From Acidobacteriota bacterium (GTDB taxonomy: Bacteria; Acidobacteriota; Terriglobia; Bryobacterales; Bryobacteraceae): DNA of 64,000 nucleotides. The stretch is taken from positions 8,467 through 72,466 of the forward strand of contig JAFDVS010000113.1 in assembly GCA_018268935.1 (NCBI GenBank), read 5' to 3'. Within the stretch, counting starts at the first letter, position 1, and the number at the start of each line of letters is the position of its first letter. The position numbers and the translations under genes are program-made. Shown here piece after piece: positions 49,178 through 57,761 of the stretch. The notes beneath the pieces were generated by a model, which did not search any database, was not told where the DNA came from, and saw only the letters and a program-made list of their open reading frames with translations.

Positions 49178-49484
49178 ATGGCATCGTTTCGTTTCGAGTT
49201 TGAGTGGGACCAATTCAAGGCACGAGCGAACTCCAGCAAGCATGGAGTGCACTTCGAGCAGGCGGCGGAAGTCTTTCGTGATCCCTTGGCTCTGACAATT
49301 CGGGATGAGGAGCACAGCATGCATGAATCTCGGTGGATTACGGATGGGGAAGGATGCGCGGGGTTTGACGATTCTCGTCGTTCACACATATGAGCGACTT
49401 GACGATGAAAGCGCGCGGGTGCGGATCATTTCCGCGAGGCGTCCAACAAGGTCCGAGATGCTTGCATACGAGGAACAGCAATGA
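49178..49484 (+). pseudogene. brnT: BrnT-family toxin gene with a +1 frameshift
   Basis: Frame 1 from ATG 49178 encodes FEFEWDQFKARANSSKHGVH, FEQAAEVFRDPLALTIRDEE and ESRWIT; the frame then shifts near 49341-49345. Frame 2 continues MGKDARGLTILVVHTYERLD and RVRIISARRPTRSEMLAYEE to TGA 49482-49484. One extra base (in ACGGATGG) explains the change. BrnT is an RNase toxin; as sequenced it would stop early at about 71 residues, losing the catalytic C-terminal part. The stop of the full frame overlaps brnA by ATGA. A sequencing error cannot be excluded. Confidence 0.8.
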
Positions 49485-49681
49485 AGGCTGAATACGATTT
49501 CTCAAAAGGCGAACGCGGCAAATTCTATAGGAAAGGTGCTGAGATTCGCCTGCCCGTTTATCTTGACTCTGAGGTTCAGACTTATTTGTCTGAAAGGGCG
49601 GCGGACAAGGGTGTTTCTTTGGGGGAGATGGTGAATGGGATGTTGAAGCGGGAGATTCAGATTATCGAGTCCGTGAAGTAG
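49481..49681 (+). CDS. brnA: BrnA-family antitoxin
   Basis: 66 aa: MKAEYDFSKGERGKFYRKGA, EIRLPVYLDSEVQTYLSERA, GVSLGEMVNGMLKREI. A ribbon-helix-helix antitoxin that binds BrnT and represses the pair. The 4-nt overlap with brnT is standard. Kept intact although the toxin frame is broken, as expected if loss of the antitoxin first would be lethal. Confidence 0.8.
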   Translation: MKAEYDFSKGERGKFYRKGAEIRLPVYLDSEVQTYLSERAADKGVSLGEMVNGMLKREIQIIESVK

Positions 49682-49732
49682 GCGGTCTTCGAGGACTGAT
49701 CGCCACTGCAAGGTTTCGTCGCGGACGGAACA

Positions 49733-49999
49733 CTAGTTGCATCCTTCGACGAGCGCAATCGCGGCACTCGTTCCGACTCGAAAAGATGTGACTTTCTCGT
49801 GAATCCGAGATGTTCCGGGATCGCCTTGGTTTTGAGGTAAGCGCACGAATCGAGAGGAATCTCTGGCGTGCTCGCTTCTAAGCGCGCGGCACGATCTCCC
49901 AGTACGCGACGCACTTGCGGGAGCGTCATTCCTAGCTGGATTGGAGGATACTGCCATTGCGACCGTGAGCGTCGCGCCTAATATGCTCCAGGGGCTCAC
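49733..49999 (-). pseudogene. Frameshifted remnant of a BamE/SmpA-like secreted protein
   Basis: The gap 49682-50094 holds no intact gene. On the minus strand a frame beginning MSPWSILGATLTVAMA resembles a signal peptide. A second frame gives YPPIQLGMTLPQVRRVLGDR and SCAYLKTKAIPEHLGF, like the GMT-x-x-V-x-x-x-LG repeat of BamE/SmpA-type domains. The first frame resumes with VTSFRVGTSAAIALVEGCN and the stop at 49733-49735. At least two frame changes and a missing middle. Family call is tentative. Confidence 0.35.
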
Positions 50000-50070
50000 C
50001 TACCACGAGGGTACCAAGTGAAATGCAATGGCGGCGTTCTTGTTCGAGAAGCATTCCTTCCGAAGGTCAG

Positions 50071-50099
50071 TTAGCCGCCGGCCGGAGGCCCGCGTCACT
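50071..50099 (-). repeat. GGCC hairpin repeat supplying the PQQ gene stop codon
   Basis: Identical over 29 bp to 47090-47118. The TGA at its start (complement of 50095-50097) is the stop codon of the PQQ dehydrogenase gene. Stem CGC-G-GGCC, loop TCC, GGCC-G-GCG. Confidence 0.75.
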
Positions 50100-52344
50100 G
50101 GTTCACGGAGAAGACGTAGAGGGCGGATTGGGAGGCGATGGCTACGTATTGTTTGCCGTCGACGGAGTAGGTGATGGGGGAGCTGATGATGTTGGCTCCG
50201 GTGTAGTAGTGCCACAGGTATTTTCCGGTTTTGCTTTCGAGGGCGATGAGGTTGCCGTCGTTCGATGAGGCGAACACCACTCCTCCTGCGGTGGCGAGGA
50301 CTCCGGTGGCGGAAGAGCCGATTTCGAGGGGGAAATCCCATTTCTTTTCGCCGGTGAGGGGATCGAGGGCGCGGACGGAACCGGGAGTGCCGATTTTGCG
50401 ATCAATCTCCTGGCCTCCTCCGGTGTAGCCTTCGCCGGGGACGGGAGGCTTGGTGGCGGAGAAGTATGTTGCGCAGGCTTCGCGGACGGAGACGAGGAAG
50501 AAACCGGTGATGGGATCGATGGAGGGTGCGCCCCAGTTGGCGGCTCCGGCCGCGTCGGGGCAGACGTAATTGCCTTGAGGCGTGGGCGTGGTGTTGGGGA
50601 GCACGATGGGACGGCCTTTGTCGTCGAGGCCTTTGGCCCAGGTTTGTTTGGCGAAGGCTCGGCCGGCGAGGAATTCGCCGGTGTTGCGGTCGAGCACGTA
50701 ATAGAACGCATTGCGCTGCGCGGTGACGAGGAGCTTGCGCTTCTGGCCTCGGATGACGCCGTCGATCAAGACGGGGGTTTGGTTGCCGTCCCAATCGTGG
50801 ACGTCGTGCGGGGTGAATTGGAAATACCACTTCATGCGGCCGGTTTTGGCGTCGAGGGCGAGGACGGAACAGGAGTAGAGATTGTCGCCCTGGCGGACGG
50901 AGCCGTCGTAGTCGGGGCCGGGATTGCCGGTGGGCCAGAAGATGGTTTCGGTTTCGGGATCGTAGGTGCCGGTGGTCCAGGTGGGAGAGCCGCCGAATTG
51001 GGCGGAGGGCTCGGGGTTCCAGGATTTGCGATTGGGATCGCCGGGCTGGGCGACGGAGTGAGTGCGCCAGAGACGTTTCCCGGTGGCGGCGTCGTAGGCA
51101 TCGACCCAACCGTAGAGGGCGCATTCGCCGCTGGTGACTCCGACGATGATCTTGCCGTCGATGGCGAGCGGGGCGTGGGTGATGGAGAAACCTTTTTTGT
51201 AGTCGTCGACTTCGATGTCATAGATGACGTTGCCGGTCTTGGCGTCGAGGCTGACGAGGTGCATGTCGAGGGTGGCGAGGAAGAGTCGGTCGCCGAGGAC
51301 GGCGAAGCCGCGGTTGGTCATCACGGTGCAGTGCGAGGCAACGTTGCTGGGGAGCTGGCGGGTGTACTTCCAGATGGTGCGGCCGGTGCGTGCGTCGAGG
51401 GCGGCGGCGTTGTTGAGGGGGCCGGTGACGAACATGAGGCCTTCGACGACGATGGGCATGGTTTCGACGGTGTTGCCGCCGAATTGATAGGACCAGTCGT
51501 TGCGGAGGCGGGTGACGTTTTGCGGCGTGATCTGTTTGAGTGCGGAGGCGTGGCGGCCGGCGAAGTCGCCCCAATAGGTGAGCCAGTTCCAGGGTTCTTT
51601 GGCGGCGTTGCGGAGGCGATCGTAGGTGACGTTGAAATCGGCGGCGGGTGACCAGGCAGGCGCGGGAATGGAGGAGGCGTCGTACTTCATGAGGAAGGCG
51701 ACGACATTGTCGGTATCGGTGGGATTGAGGGTGGGGTGGGGCTGGTTCTTTTTTGTGATGTTGACGGTGCGTTTGTTGAAGGAGTAGATTTTTTCGGACT
51801 GATCCATGAGGAGCAGGGTAAAGGTGTCTTCCTGTTTGCGGGCTCCGATGGTGGTGACGTTGGCGGAGCGGACTTCGTAGATGGCGACTGGTTCGGCGAT
51901 GGTCTTCCTGAGCTCGGAGGCTTTGTGGCGATTGCGGACGCGGGTGAGGTCTGGGGCGAAGCGGCCACCGTTGGCTGAGAACATGTGGCACTTGGAACAT
52001 TGCGCGGTGAAGACGGCGCGGCCTGCTTCGGGGTTGCCGGGGATGGGCTCGGCCTGAGCGAGGAGGGAGCGCATGAAGGCGATGATGCGGCGGGTATCGG
52101 CTTCGGGGAGAGGGATGGCAGGCATCTGGGTGCCGGGGATGCCTTTGGTGATGTTGCGGATGAGATCTTCGTCGGAGCCGCCGTGCTTCCATTCGCCCGT
52201 GGTGAGGTCGGGGCCACGGCCGCCTTTGGCGTTGTCGCCATGGCAGGCGGAACAGGCAGAGCGGAAGAGCTTGCGGCCACTGGCCACGTCAGGGTGCTGC
52301 GCGAAGACGGAGGCGCAGAAGAGGAACAGGGTGAGAAATCGCAT
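50095..52344 (-). CDS. PQQ-dependent dehydrogenase with two N-terminal cytochrome c domains
   Basis: 749 aa, signal peptide MRFLTLFLFCASVFAQ. Haem sites CSACH (31-35) and CSKCH (116-120) precede an eight-bladed PQQ propeller (about 240-745): DWSYQFGGNTVETMPIVVEG, NNAAALDARTGRTIWKYTRQ, VSLDAKTGNVIYDIEV, YDPETETIFWPTGNPGPDYD, DWDGNQTPVLIDG, ALDPLTGEKKWDFPL. Haem domains at the N-terminus are the reverse of the common quinohaemoprotein order. Expected to oxidise an alcohol or sugar in the periplasm. Operon with the propeller gene 6 bp upstream. A 114-bp copy of this gene lies at 49040. Confidence 0.88.
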   Translation of the reverse strand: MRFLTLFLFCASVFAQHPDVASGRKLFRSACSACHGDNAKGGRGPDLTTGEWKHGGSDEDLIRNITKGIPGTQMPAIPLPEADTRRIIAFMRSLLAQAEPIPGNPEAGRAVFTAQCSKCHMFSANGGRFAPDLTRVRNRHKASELRKTIAEPVAIYEVRSANVTTIGARKQEDTFTLLLMDQSEKIYSFNKRTVNITKKNQPHPTLNPTDTDNVVAFLMKYDASSIPAPAWSPAADFNVTYDRLRNAAKEPWNWLTYWGDFAGRHASALKQITPQNVTRLRNDWSYQFGGNTVETMPIVVEGLMFVTGPLNNAAALDARTGRTIWKYTRQLPSNVASHCTVMTNRGFAVLGDRLFLATLDMHLVSLDAKTGNVIYDIEVDDYKKGFSITHAPLAIDGKIIVGVTSGECALYGWVDAYDAATGKRLWRTHSVAQPGDPNRKSWNPEPSAQFGGSPTWTTGTYDPETETIFWPTGNPGPDYDGSVRQGDNLYSCSVLALDAKTGRMKWYFQFTPHDVHDWDGNQTPVLIDGVIRGQKRKLLVTAQRNAFYYVLDRNTGEFLAGRAFAKQTWAKGLDDKGRPIVLPNTTPTPQGNYVCPDAAGAANWGAPSIDPITGFFLVSVREACATYFSATKPPVPGEGYTGGGQEIDRKIGTPGSVRALDPLTGEKKWDFPLEIGSSATGVLATAGGVVFASSNDGNLIALESKTGKYLWHYYTGANIISSPITYSVDGKQYVAIASQSALYVFSVNQ

Positions 52345-52350
52345 TGGGGC

Positions 52351-53772
52351 TTAGTTGTTGTTGCGGAAACAATAGAGGGCGCTTTTGGTTCGGAGGTAGA
52401 TGGCTCCATCGACGATGGCGGGGGAGGCATGGCATTCGTCATCCATGTTGTTGACCTGGAGAATTTCCCATTCCTTGCCAGCTTTGAGGACGACGACGTT
52501 GCCGGCTTCGGAAGTCATGTAGACTTTGCCTTCGGCGGCGACGGGGGAGGCGAAGTACTGGCTGAGGGCTCCGGTCATGCGGCCTTGCTTGAGGACTGCG
52601 CCGTCTTTGGGATCGAGGGTGGTGAGGATGCCGCCCTCTTTCATGAGGTAGAGGACATCCTGATAGAGCAGCGGGGACGGGACGTTGGGGAGGGATTTGG
52701 TGTAGGACCAGACGCGGGCGTTGAGGCCGAGGTCGCCTTTGGGGTTGGGGCCGATGCGGACGGCCTGGAACATATTCTGTGCGGAGCGGCGGGATTGGTA
52801 GAGCTTCCAATCGCGGAGGCCGAGGGCGCCGTCGCGATCGAGATCCATGGAGGCCCAGTCCTTGGTGATCTTGGGGTCAGTAATTTCTTCTTTGGCGAGC
52901 TTGCCGTCTTTGTCCTTGTCCCATTGGGTGAGGACGACGCTGAAGTCGGGGATATCTTCCTGCTGGCCGGTGTCGGAGCCGCCGGCCCAGCCGAGGGTGT
53001 AGACGGTTTGCTTGTCGGCGCTGAGGATGGGAGTGGGCTTCAATTGCCAGGTGAGGCCGCGGAACCACCAGACTTCTTTTCCGGTTTTGACGTCGTAGGA
53101 AGTGAGCTGGTAGGAGCCAGCGAGGATGGCCTGCAACGGGCCGTTGGCGGGTTGATAGAGGACGGGGGTGGAGAAGCCGCGGGAGTAATCGGGGCGCTCG
53201 ACGCGCCAGAGCTGCTTGCCGGTTTTCTTATCGAAGGCGGAGAAGAAGGAGCCGCTTTCGGCGTCGCAGGGGATGAGGAGGATGTCGCCGGCGAGGACGG
53301 GGGAGGCACCCATGCCGAAGGGGTTGTTGAAGGGGCCCATGGGGGTTTTCCAGAGCTCGTTGCCGTCGGGGCCGTAGGCGAGGAGTCCGAAGTCGGTGAA
53401 GAAGACGTAGACGTTTTTGCCGTCGCTGACGGGGCTTGGTGAAGCGGGGGTGTTGGATTTGTGGAGCTCCTGCTGGCGCGGGCGCGGAGTTTCGCGGCGC
53501 CAAAGGATCTGGCCGGTTTTGCGGTCCAAACAAAATGTGAATAATTTGTCGTTTTCGAAAGCGGTGAGGAAGATGCGATCAGCGGTGAGGATGGGAGAGG
53601 AATGGCCGGGGGGCAGTGCGGTTTTCCAGACGACGTTTTTGGTGGGTGAGAATTCGACGGGGACGTTGGTGGCGTTGGAGACTCCGGCGGAGCCTGGGCC
53701 GCGGAACTGGAGCCAGTCGGTGGGGAACGCTGGGGCGGCGGCGAGGAGCAGGCAGAGGAATGTTTTTCGCAT
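52351..53772 (-). CDS. PQQ-like beta-propeller protein with EF-hand pair
   Basis: 473 aa with signal peptide (MRKTFLCLLLAAAPAFPTDW). Repeats of the outer-membrane-assembly/PQQ type: FTFCLDRKTGQILWRRET, SAFDKKTGKQLWRVERP, YQLTSYDVKTGKEVWWFRG, TTLDPKDGAVLKQGRM. Between blades lies a calcium-binding insert with two EF-hand loops, DKDKDGKLAKEE and DLDRDGALGLRD. Such EF-hand-bearing propellers are typical of Planctomycetota/Acidobacteriota. AAAGGAGG is 7 nt before the ATG and TATAAC (complement of 53812-53817) is a probable -10, so this is the first gene of the PQQ operon. Whether it binds PQQ is unclear. Confidence 0.82.
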   Translation of the reverse strand: MRKTFLCLLLAAAPAFPTDWLQFRGPGSAGVSNATNVPVEFSPTKNVVWKTALPPGHSSPILTADRIFLTAFENDKLFTFCLDRKTGQILWRRETPRPRQQELHKSNTPASPSPVSDGKNVYVFFTDFGLLAYGPDGNELWKTPMGPFNNPFGMGASPVLAGDILLIPCDAESGSFFSAFDKKTGKQLWRVERPDYSRGFSTPVLYQPANGPLQAILAGSYQLTSYDVKTGKEVWWFRGLTWQLKPTPILSADKQTVYTLGWAGGSDTGQQEDIPDFSVVLTQWDKDKDGKLAKEEITDPKITKDWASMDLDRDGALGLRDWKLYQSRRSAQNMFQAVRIGPNPKGDLGLNARVWSYTKSLPNVPSPLLYQDVLYLMKEGGILTTLDPKDGAVLKQGRMTGALSQYFASPVAAEGKVYMTSEAGNVVVLKAGKEWEILQVNNMDDECHASPAIVDGAIYLRTKSALYCFRNNN

Positions 53773-53874
53773 GGTGAGCCTCCTTTGGGAATAAGTACTC
53801 AGTTATATCACGGGGGAGGCGGCGCTCCCGCTGTCCGGGTCCGGCGTGCGGGAGATCTGTGGTGGGATGGTGCG

Positions 53875-56800
53875 TCAGAAGGAAAGGCGCAGAGTCAATT
53901 GAATCTGACGCGGTGTCCAATAGGATGTCTGGAACGTTTGAATGCCGGTGGAGGCATCGGGGTTGGGAATGCCTTGCATGTTGAAGGCGTTGAAGGCGTC
54001 GATGTTGAAGCGGAGCCGCCAGCGCTCGCCGAGGTTGAAGATTTTGTAGAGGGACATGTCGGTTTGCCAGTTGTAGGGACCTTGCAGGGTAGTGAACCCG
54101 AAGGGATGGAGGCCTGTGGGTCCGGGGCTAAAGGCTGTGGTAACGGAAGTGCCATTGCGTAGTGGGACGCTGACGTTGTTGTTGCCGAAGGAGGGAGTGC
54201 CGGGGGTGTTGTTGATGGGGGCGAGATAGGGCTTGTAGCCGGAGGGTAATCCCTGTACGCCGCGCGGTGCGTTGACGAGGTTGGGGGCGATGTAGCCGTT
54301 GAACCAGAGGATGCCTTCGCGGCAGATGCCGCTGCGGCAGTCCGTGATCTTCTGTTTGTCCTTGTAGACTTCGACGTTGTTGGTTTCGCCCCAATTGCCA
54401 TCGCCGACCTGGAAGGCTTGGGCCACCAGTTGCCCGGTGAAGGCGAACTGGAAGCCTCCGACGAGGGCATTGAGCCAGCCACCGGAGTTGCCGAGGTAGC
54501 GTTTGCCTTTGCCGACGGGGAGATCGACGATGCCGTTGAAGTTGAGGCGCTGTTTGGGAATAGCGCCATCGACGGCGTAGTTCTGGAAGCGGTTGAACTC
54601 GCGGCTGGGTTCGAGGGGCGTGCCGACATTCATGCCGGCGGGCAGAGTGCCGGGAGCGTAGTTGGCGGCGGGGTAGAGGAGGTTGTCGCGGAATGTGTTT
54701 CCGCCGACACGGAAGGCTCGCGAGTAGACGTAGTAGACCTGGTAGGCGAAGCCCTTACTGAAGTTGCGCTGGTAGTTCAACTGGAGGGCGCTGTTGTTGG
54801 ACCAGCCGAACTTCGTGGTGGCGACGTTGCCGCCCCAAGTGCGGTTGTCGTAGGGGCGGGTGGCAACGCTGGCTAACGCGCCGGTGGGAGGCGTGGTGCC
54901 TGTGGTGACCTGCCAGACGTAGGCGGAGGGTGCGTTGTTGTATTGAAAATCCTGGTCGAGATTTTCGCCGTGGGTGTAGACGTAAGTGGCGCGGAGCACG
55001 GAGCCGTCTTTGAACGGCTGCTCGATGGTGAAGTTGGCGGTATCGACGCGGGCGGGCGGGTACTCAGTAGTGAGCGTGCGGCTCATGGCGATGCCGGGGA
55101 GCAGGGAGTTGACGCTGCCGGTGTTGACGACGTCGCGGCTGTTCTGTCCGGCAACGATGCTAACGGGGGCGCGGAGCAGGTAGTTGGGCAGACCGTCGGG
55201 GGACTGCTGGGCGGAGTTGAAGTTCTGCGAGTAGGCGGCGACGAAGGGGTAGACGGAGGTCAGGTAGCGGACGGAGTTGCGAATGGGGACGGGATAGATG
55301 TAGCGGCCGTAGCCGCCGCGGATGACGGTGCCTCCTTTGCCGAAGGAGGGAACCCAAGCAAAACCGGCGCGGGGCATGATGTTGTTCCAACTGCCGTAGA
55401 AGCCCGCTTCGGGGACGCCGGCTTCTTTGGGCGTCATAAACTTTGCACCGAGATTGCGGAGGTTCTGGATGATGGCGGGAGTGGTGTAGCCGATGTCGTA
55501 GTAGTGTTCGATGGGGTGTTTGAGGACGATGGCGTTTTTCTCCATAGAGAAGGTGGCGTAGTTGCCGCCGTCGGAATAGGGTGCGGGATGGCCTTCCCAG
55601 CGGAGTCCGAGGTTGAGGGTGAGGGAGCGGGAGACGCGCCAGTTGTCCTGGATGTAGAGGTCAAACTCCTGGAGGCGGGAGCGGCCGAAGGGAGCGTTGA
55701 GGCGCTGGGTGTATTCATTGGCGGCGCCGAGGAAGAAGTCGGCATCCTGATAGCCGGTGTTGGGGCGGCGATTGTAGTTGGCGCCGGTGGTGGGGTCGTA
55801 GATGCCGGTGGCGAGGCCGGAGAAGGCGACGGTGTCGGGAGAGCGATCGGAGAGGTAGCCGAAGCGTTCATGGCGATAGCGGCCGCCGAAGGCAAACTGG
55901 TGCTTGCCGTGGATCTTGTTCATGTTCTGATCGATGTTGTCGATGCGCTGGTTCATGCCGTAGTTCCACTGGGAACCGCCGTAGGGCATGATGAGATTGC
56001 TGCCGATGGCGGGGAAGCCGGTCTGGCCGAAGTTGTTGGGGAGGCCGAGTTGGGCTTCGTAGTTGCCTTGGGAGACGGGATTGCCTTCGACGTACATGCT
56101 CTGCCACTGCTGGCTGATGATGGTTTCGGAGAAGAAGGTGGGGGAGAAGGTGTGGGACCAGCCCATGGCGTAGCTGACGGTGTTGACGGGGATGGCCTGA
56201 TAGCCAGTGGCGCCGGCGGGGAGACCACCCCCTTCGATATTGGCGGGCGAGGCGCTGGGGTAGTTGCGGAGCGCCTGCTGTTTCTGTCGGATGTCGGTAT
56301 AGCGGAGGTAGAGGCGATTGCGATCGTTGAAGACGTGGTCGAAGCGGGTGTTGATGTTGGGGACATCCTGGGTGATGACGTTGGTGTCGTTGAGATTGGC
56401 GTTGACGAGAGGGTTGTCGGTGGAGGTGGGGAGCGGGGTGGCGGCATAGAGCGTTTTGGCGAGGGGGCTGATGCGCGCGAGGGGGATCTGGTTGTTGGAG
56501 AAGGGGAGGCGGGAATAGGCGTTGGCGGCGCTTTGGGTAGTGTTGGGATCGTAGAGCTGGTTGAGGACGCCGTTGGAGGCGATGAGGCCGCTGAAGTCGC
56601 CGGTGCGCATGGCGGGAGTGGGGACGCGGACCAACTGGCTGGCGTTCTGGCGCAGGGAGAAGCGTTCGTAGGCAAAGAAGAAGAACGATTTGTTTTTGCC
56701 GTTGTAGAGTTTGGGGATGTAGACGGGGCCGCCGACGTTGGCGCCGAACTCGTTGCGGACGAGGTGTGGTGCGGCGAAGTTGGCGGGATTCTGGCGGGCG

Positions 56801-57585
56801 CGGGCGATGCCGAAGTAGTTGTTGCGGGCAGTTTCAAAGAGCGAGCCGTGGATTTCGTTGGTTCCGGACTTGGTGGTGAGGATGACGGTGCCGGGGGTAG
56901 CGAACTGGGCGCTGGAGTTGAGGGTTTCGAACTTGGCTTCCTGGACGGAATCGGGGTCGGGGAGAGTGGACTGAGCGGTGTTGGCGACGCCGCCGAAGTT
57001 GCGATTGGTCATGGGTGCGCCGTCCTGGGAATATTCGAGGGCTTCGCCCATGAGGCCGTTGGCGCGGGTGCCGTTGGCTTCAAGGCCGGGCACGGTTTTC
57101 TGTGCCAGCCCGAGGATGTTGCGGCCGTTCTGGGGGAGTTGATCGATGCGGTTGGCGTCGAGGAATGTGCTGACGGTGCCGCTGTCGTAGGTGGCGAGCT
57201 GGACAGTGCCGCTGCTGACGGTGACCTGTTCGGCGACATCGCCGACGGTGAGGCGGGGGTTGAGGACGGCGACCTGTGCATTCTGGAGGGTGATGGTGGT
57301 TTCGTACTTTTTCATGCCGGCGGCGGTGAAGGTGAGGGTATAGCTGCCGGCGAAGAGGCCGCGGACGGAATAGAAGCCGACTTCATTGGAGGTGGTGTCG
57401 GCGGCGACGCCGGTGCGGGTGTTGACGACGTGGACGGAGCAGGAAGGGATGGCAGCGTCAGTGGCGTCGGCAATGGTGCCCTGGATGGCGCCTGCGCCGC
57501 TTTGGGCAGAGAGGGGCGCCGGTATGTGGAGTAACCCGGCGAATGCGGCCAGACAGGCCAAGCGGATGCTGCAACGTTGAATCAT
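53875..57585 (-). CDS. TonB-dependent receptor, Oar-like, with carboxypeptidase regulatory-like domain
   Basis: 1236 aa, the largest receptor here. ATG complement of 57583-57585 with GAGG 6 nt upstream. Signal to about residue 28 (ending PAPLSAQ), regulatory domain IQGTIADATDAAIPSCSVHV ... YSVRGLFAGSYTLTFTAAGM, plug TVSTFLDANRIDQLPQNGRN, barrel ending QIQLTLRLSF. An unusual cysteine pair (ITDCRSGICREGILW) lies late in the barrel. It is not part of the PQQ operon but lies just upstream of it in the same direction. A perfect 20-bp palindrome in front of the gene suggests specific control. Confidence 0.9.
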   Translation of the reverse strand: MIQRCSIRLACLAAFAGLLHIPAPLSAQSGAGAIQGTIADATDAAIPSCSVHVVNTRTGVAADTTSNEVGFYSVRGLFAGSYTLTFTAAGMKKYETTITLQNAQVAVLNPRLTVGDVAEQVTVSSGTVQLATYDSGTVSTFLDANRIDQLPQNGRNILGLAQKTVPGLEANGTRANGLMGEALEYSQDGAPMTNRNFGGVANTAQSTLPDPDSVQEAKFETLNSSAQFATPGTVILTTKSGTNEIHGSLFETARNNYFGIARARQNPANFAAPHLVRNEFGANVGGPVYIPKLYNGKNKSFFFFAYERFSLRQNASQLVRVPTPAMRTGDFSGLIASNGVLNQLYDPNTTQSAANAYSRLPFSNNQIPLARISPLAKTLYAATPLPTSTDNPLVNANLNDTNVITQDVPNINTRFDHVFNDRNRLYLRYTDIRQKQQALRNYPSASPANIEGGGLPAGATGYQAIPVNTVSYAMGWSHTFSPTFFSETIISQQWQSMYVEGNPVSQGNYEAQLGLPNNFGQTGFPAIGSNLIMPYGGSQWNYGMNQRIDNIDQNMNKIHGKHQFAFGGRYRHERFGYLSDRSPDTVAFSGLATGIYDPTTGANYNRRPNTGYQDADFFLGAANEYTQRLNAPFGRSRLQEFDLYIQDNWRVSRSLTLNLGLRWEGHPAPYSDGGNYATFSMEKNAIVLKHPIEHYYDIGYTTPAIIQNLRNLGAKFMTPKEAGVPEAGFYGSWNNIMPRAGFAWVPSFGKGGTVIRGGYGRYIYPVPIRNSVRYLTSVYPFVAAYSQNFNSAQQSPDGLPNYLLRAPVSIVAGQNSRDVVNTGSVNSLLPGIAMSRTLTTEYPPARVDTANFTIEQPFKDGSVLRATYVYTHGENLDQDFQYNNAPSAYVWQVTTGTTPPTGALASVATRPYDNRTWGGNVATTKFGWSNNSALQLNYQRNFSKGFAYQVYYVYSRAFRVGGNTFRDNLLYPAANYAPGTLPAGMNVGTPLEPSREFNRFQNYAVDGAIPKQRLNFNGIVDLPVGKGKRYLGNSGGWLNALVGGFQFAFTGQLVAQAFQVGDGNWGETNNVEVYKDKQKITDCRSGICREGILWFNGYIAPNLVNAPRGVQGLPSGYKPYLAPINNTPGTPSFGNNNVSVPLRNGTSVTTAFSPGPTGLHPFGFTTLQGPYNWQTDMSLYKIFNLGERWRLRFNIDAFNAFNMQGIPNPDASTGIQTFQTSYWTPRQIQLTLRLSF

Positions 57586-57606
57586 CGCCTACCTCAAATG
57601 GAGATT

Positions 57607-57626
57607 TTAAGATCCAGTGATCTTAA
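57607..57626. promoter_or_regulatory. Perfect 20-bp palindrome upstream of the TonB receptor
   Basis: TTAAGATC-CAGT-GATCTTAA, 8-bp arms exactly complementary, 22 bp upstream of the receptor start codon and 136 bp upstream of the divergent DUF4159 gene. Strong candidate binding site for a dimeric regulator. Confidence 0.65.
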
Positions 57627-57761
57627 TTGGGACATCGTAACCCATTTTGAAGCGGGGTGCAAAGTTTTGGCAGGAGGGATCTCTTTGCGGGAATCCATGG
57701 TGCGGAACACTGGTTATGTGCCGGCTGCGCCATGAGGCGATGGGTGCTGTAGTCTGGAGGG

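Noticed and set aside
54943..57534. 863-codon + strand frame over the fourth receptor
   Set aside because: Low-complexity Gly/Val/Asp/Glu wording typical of an antisense shadow.
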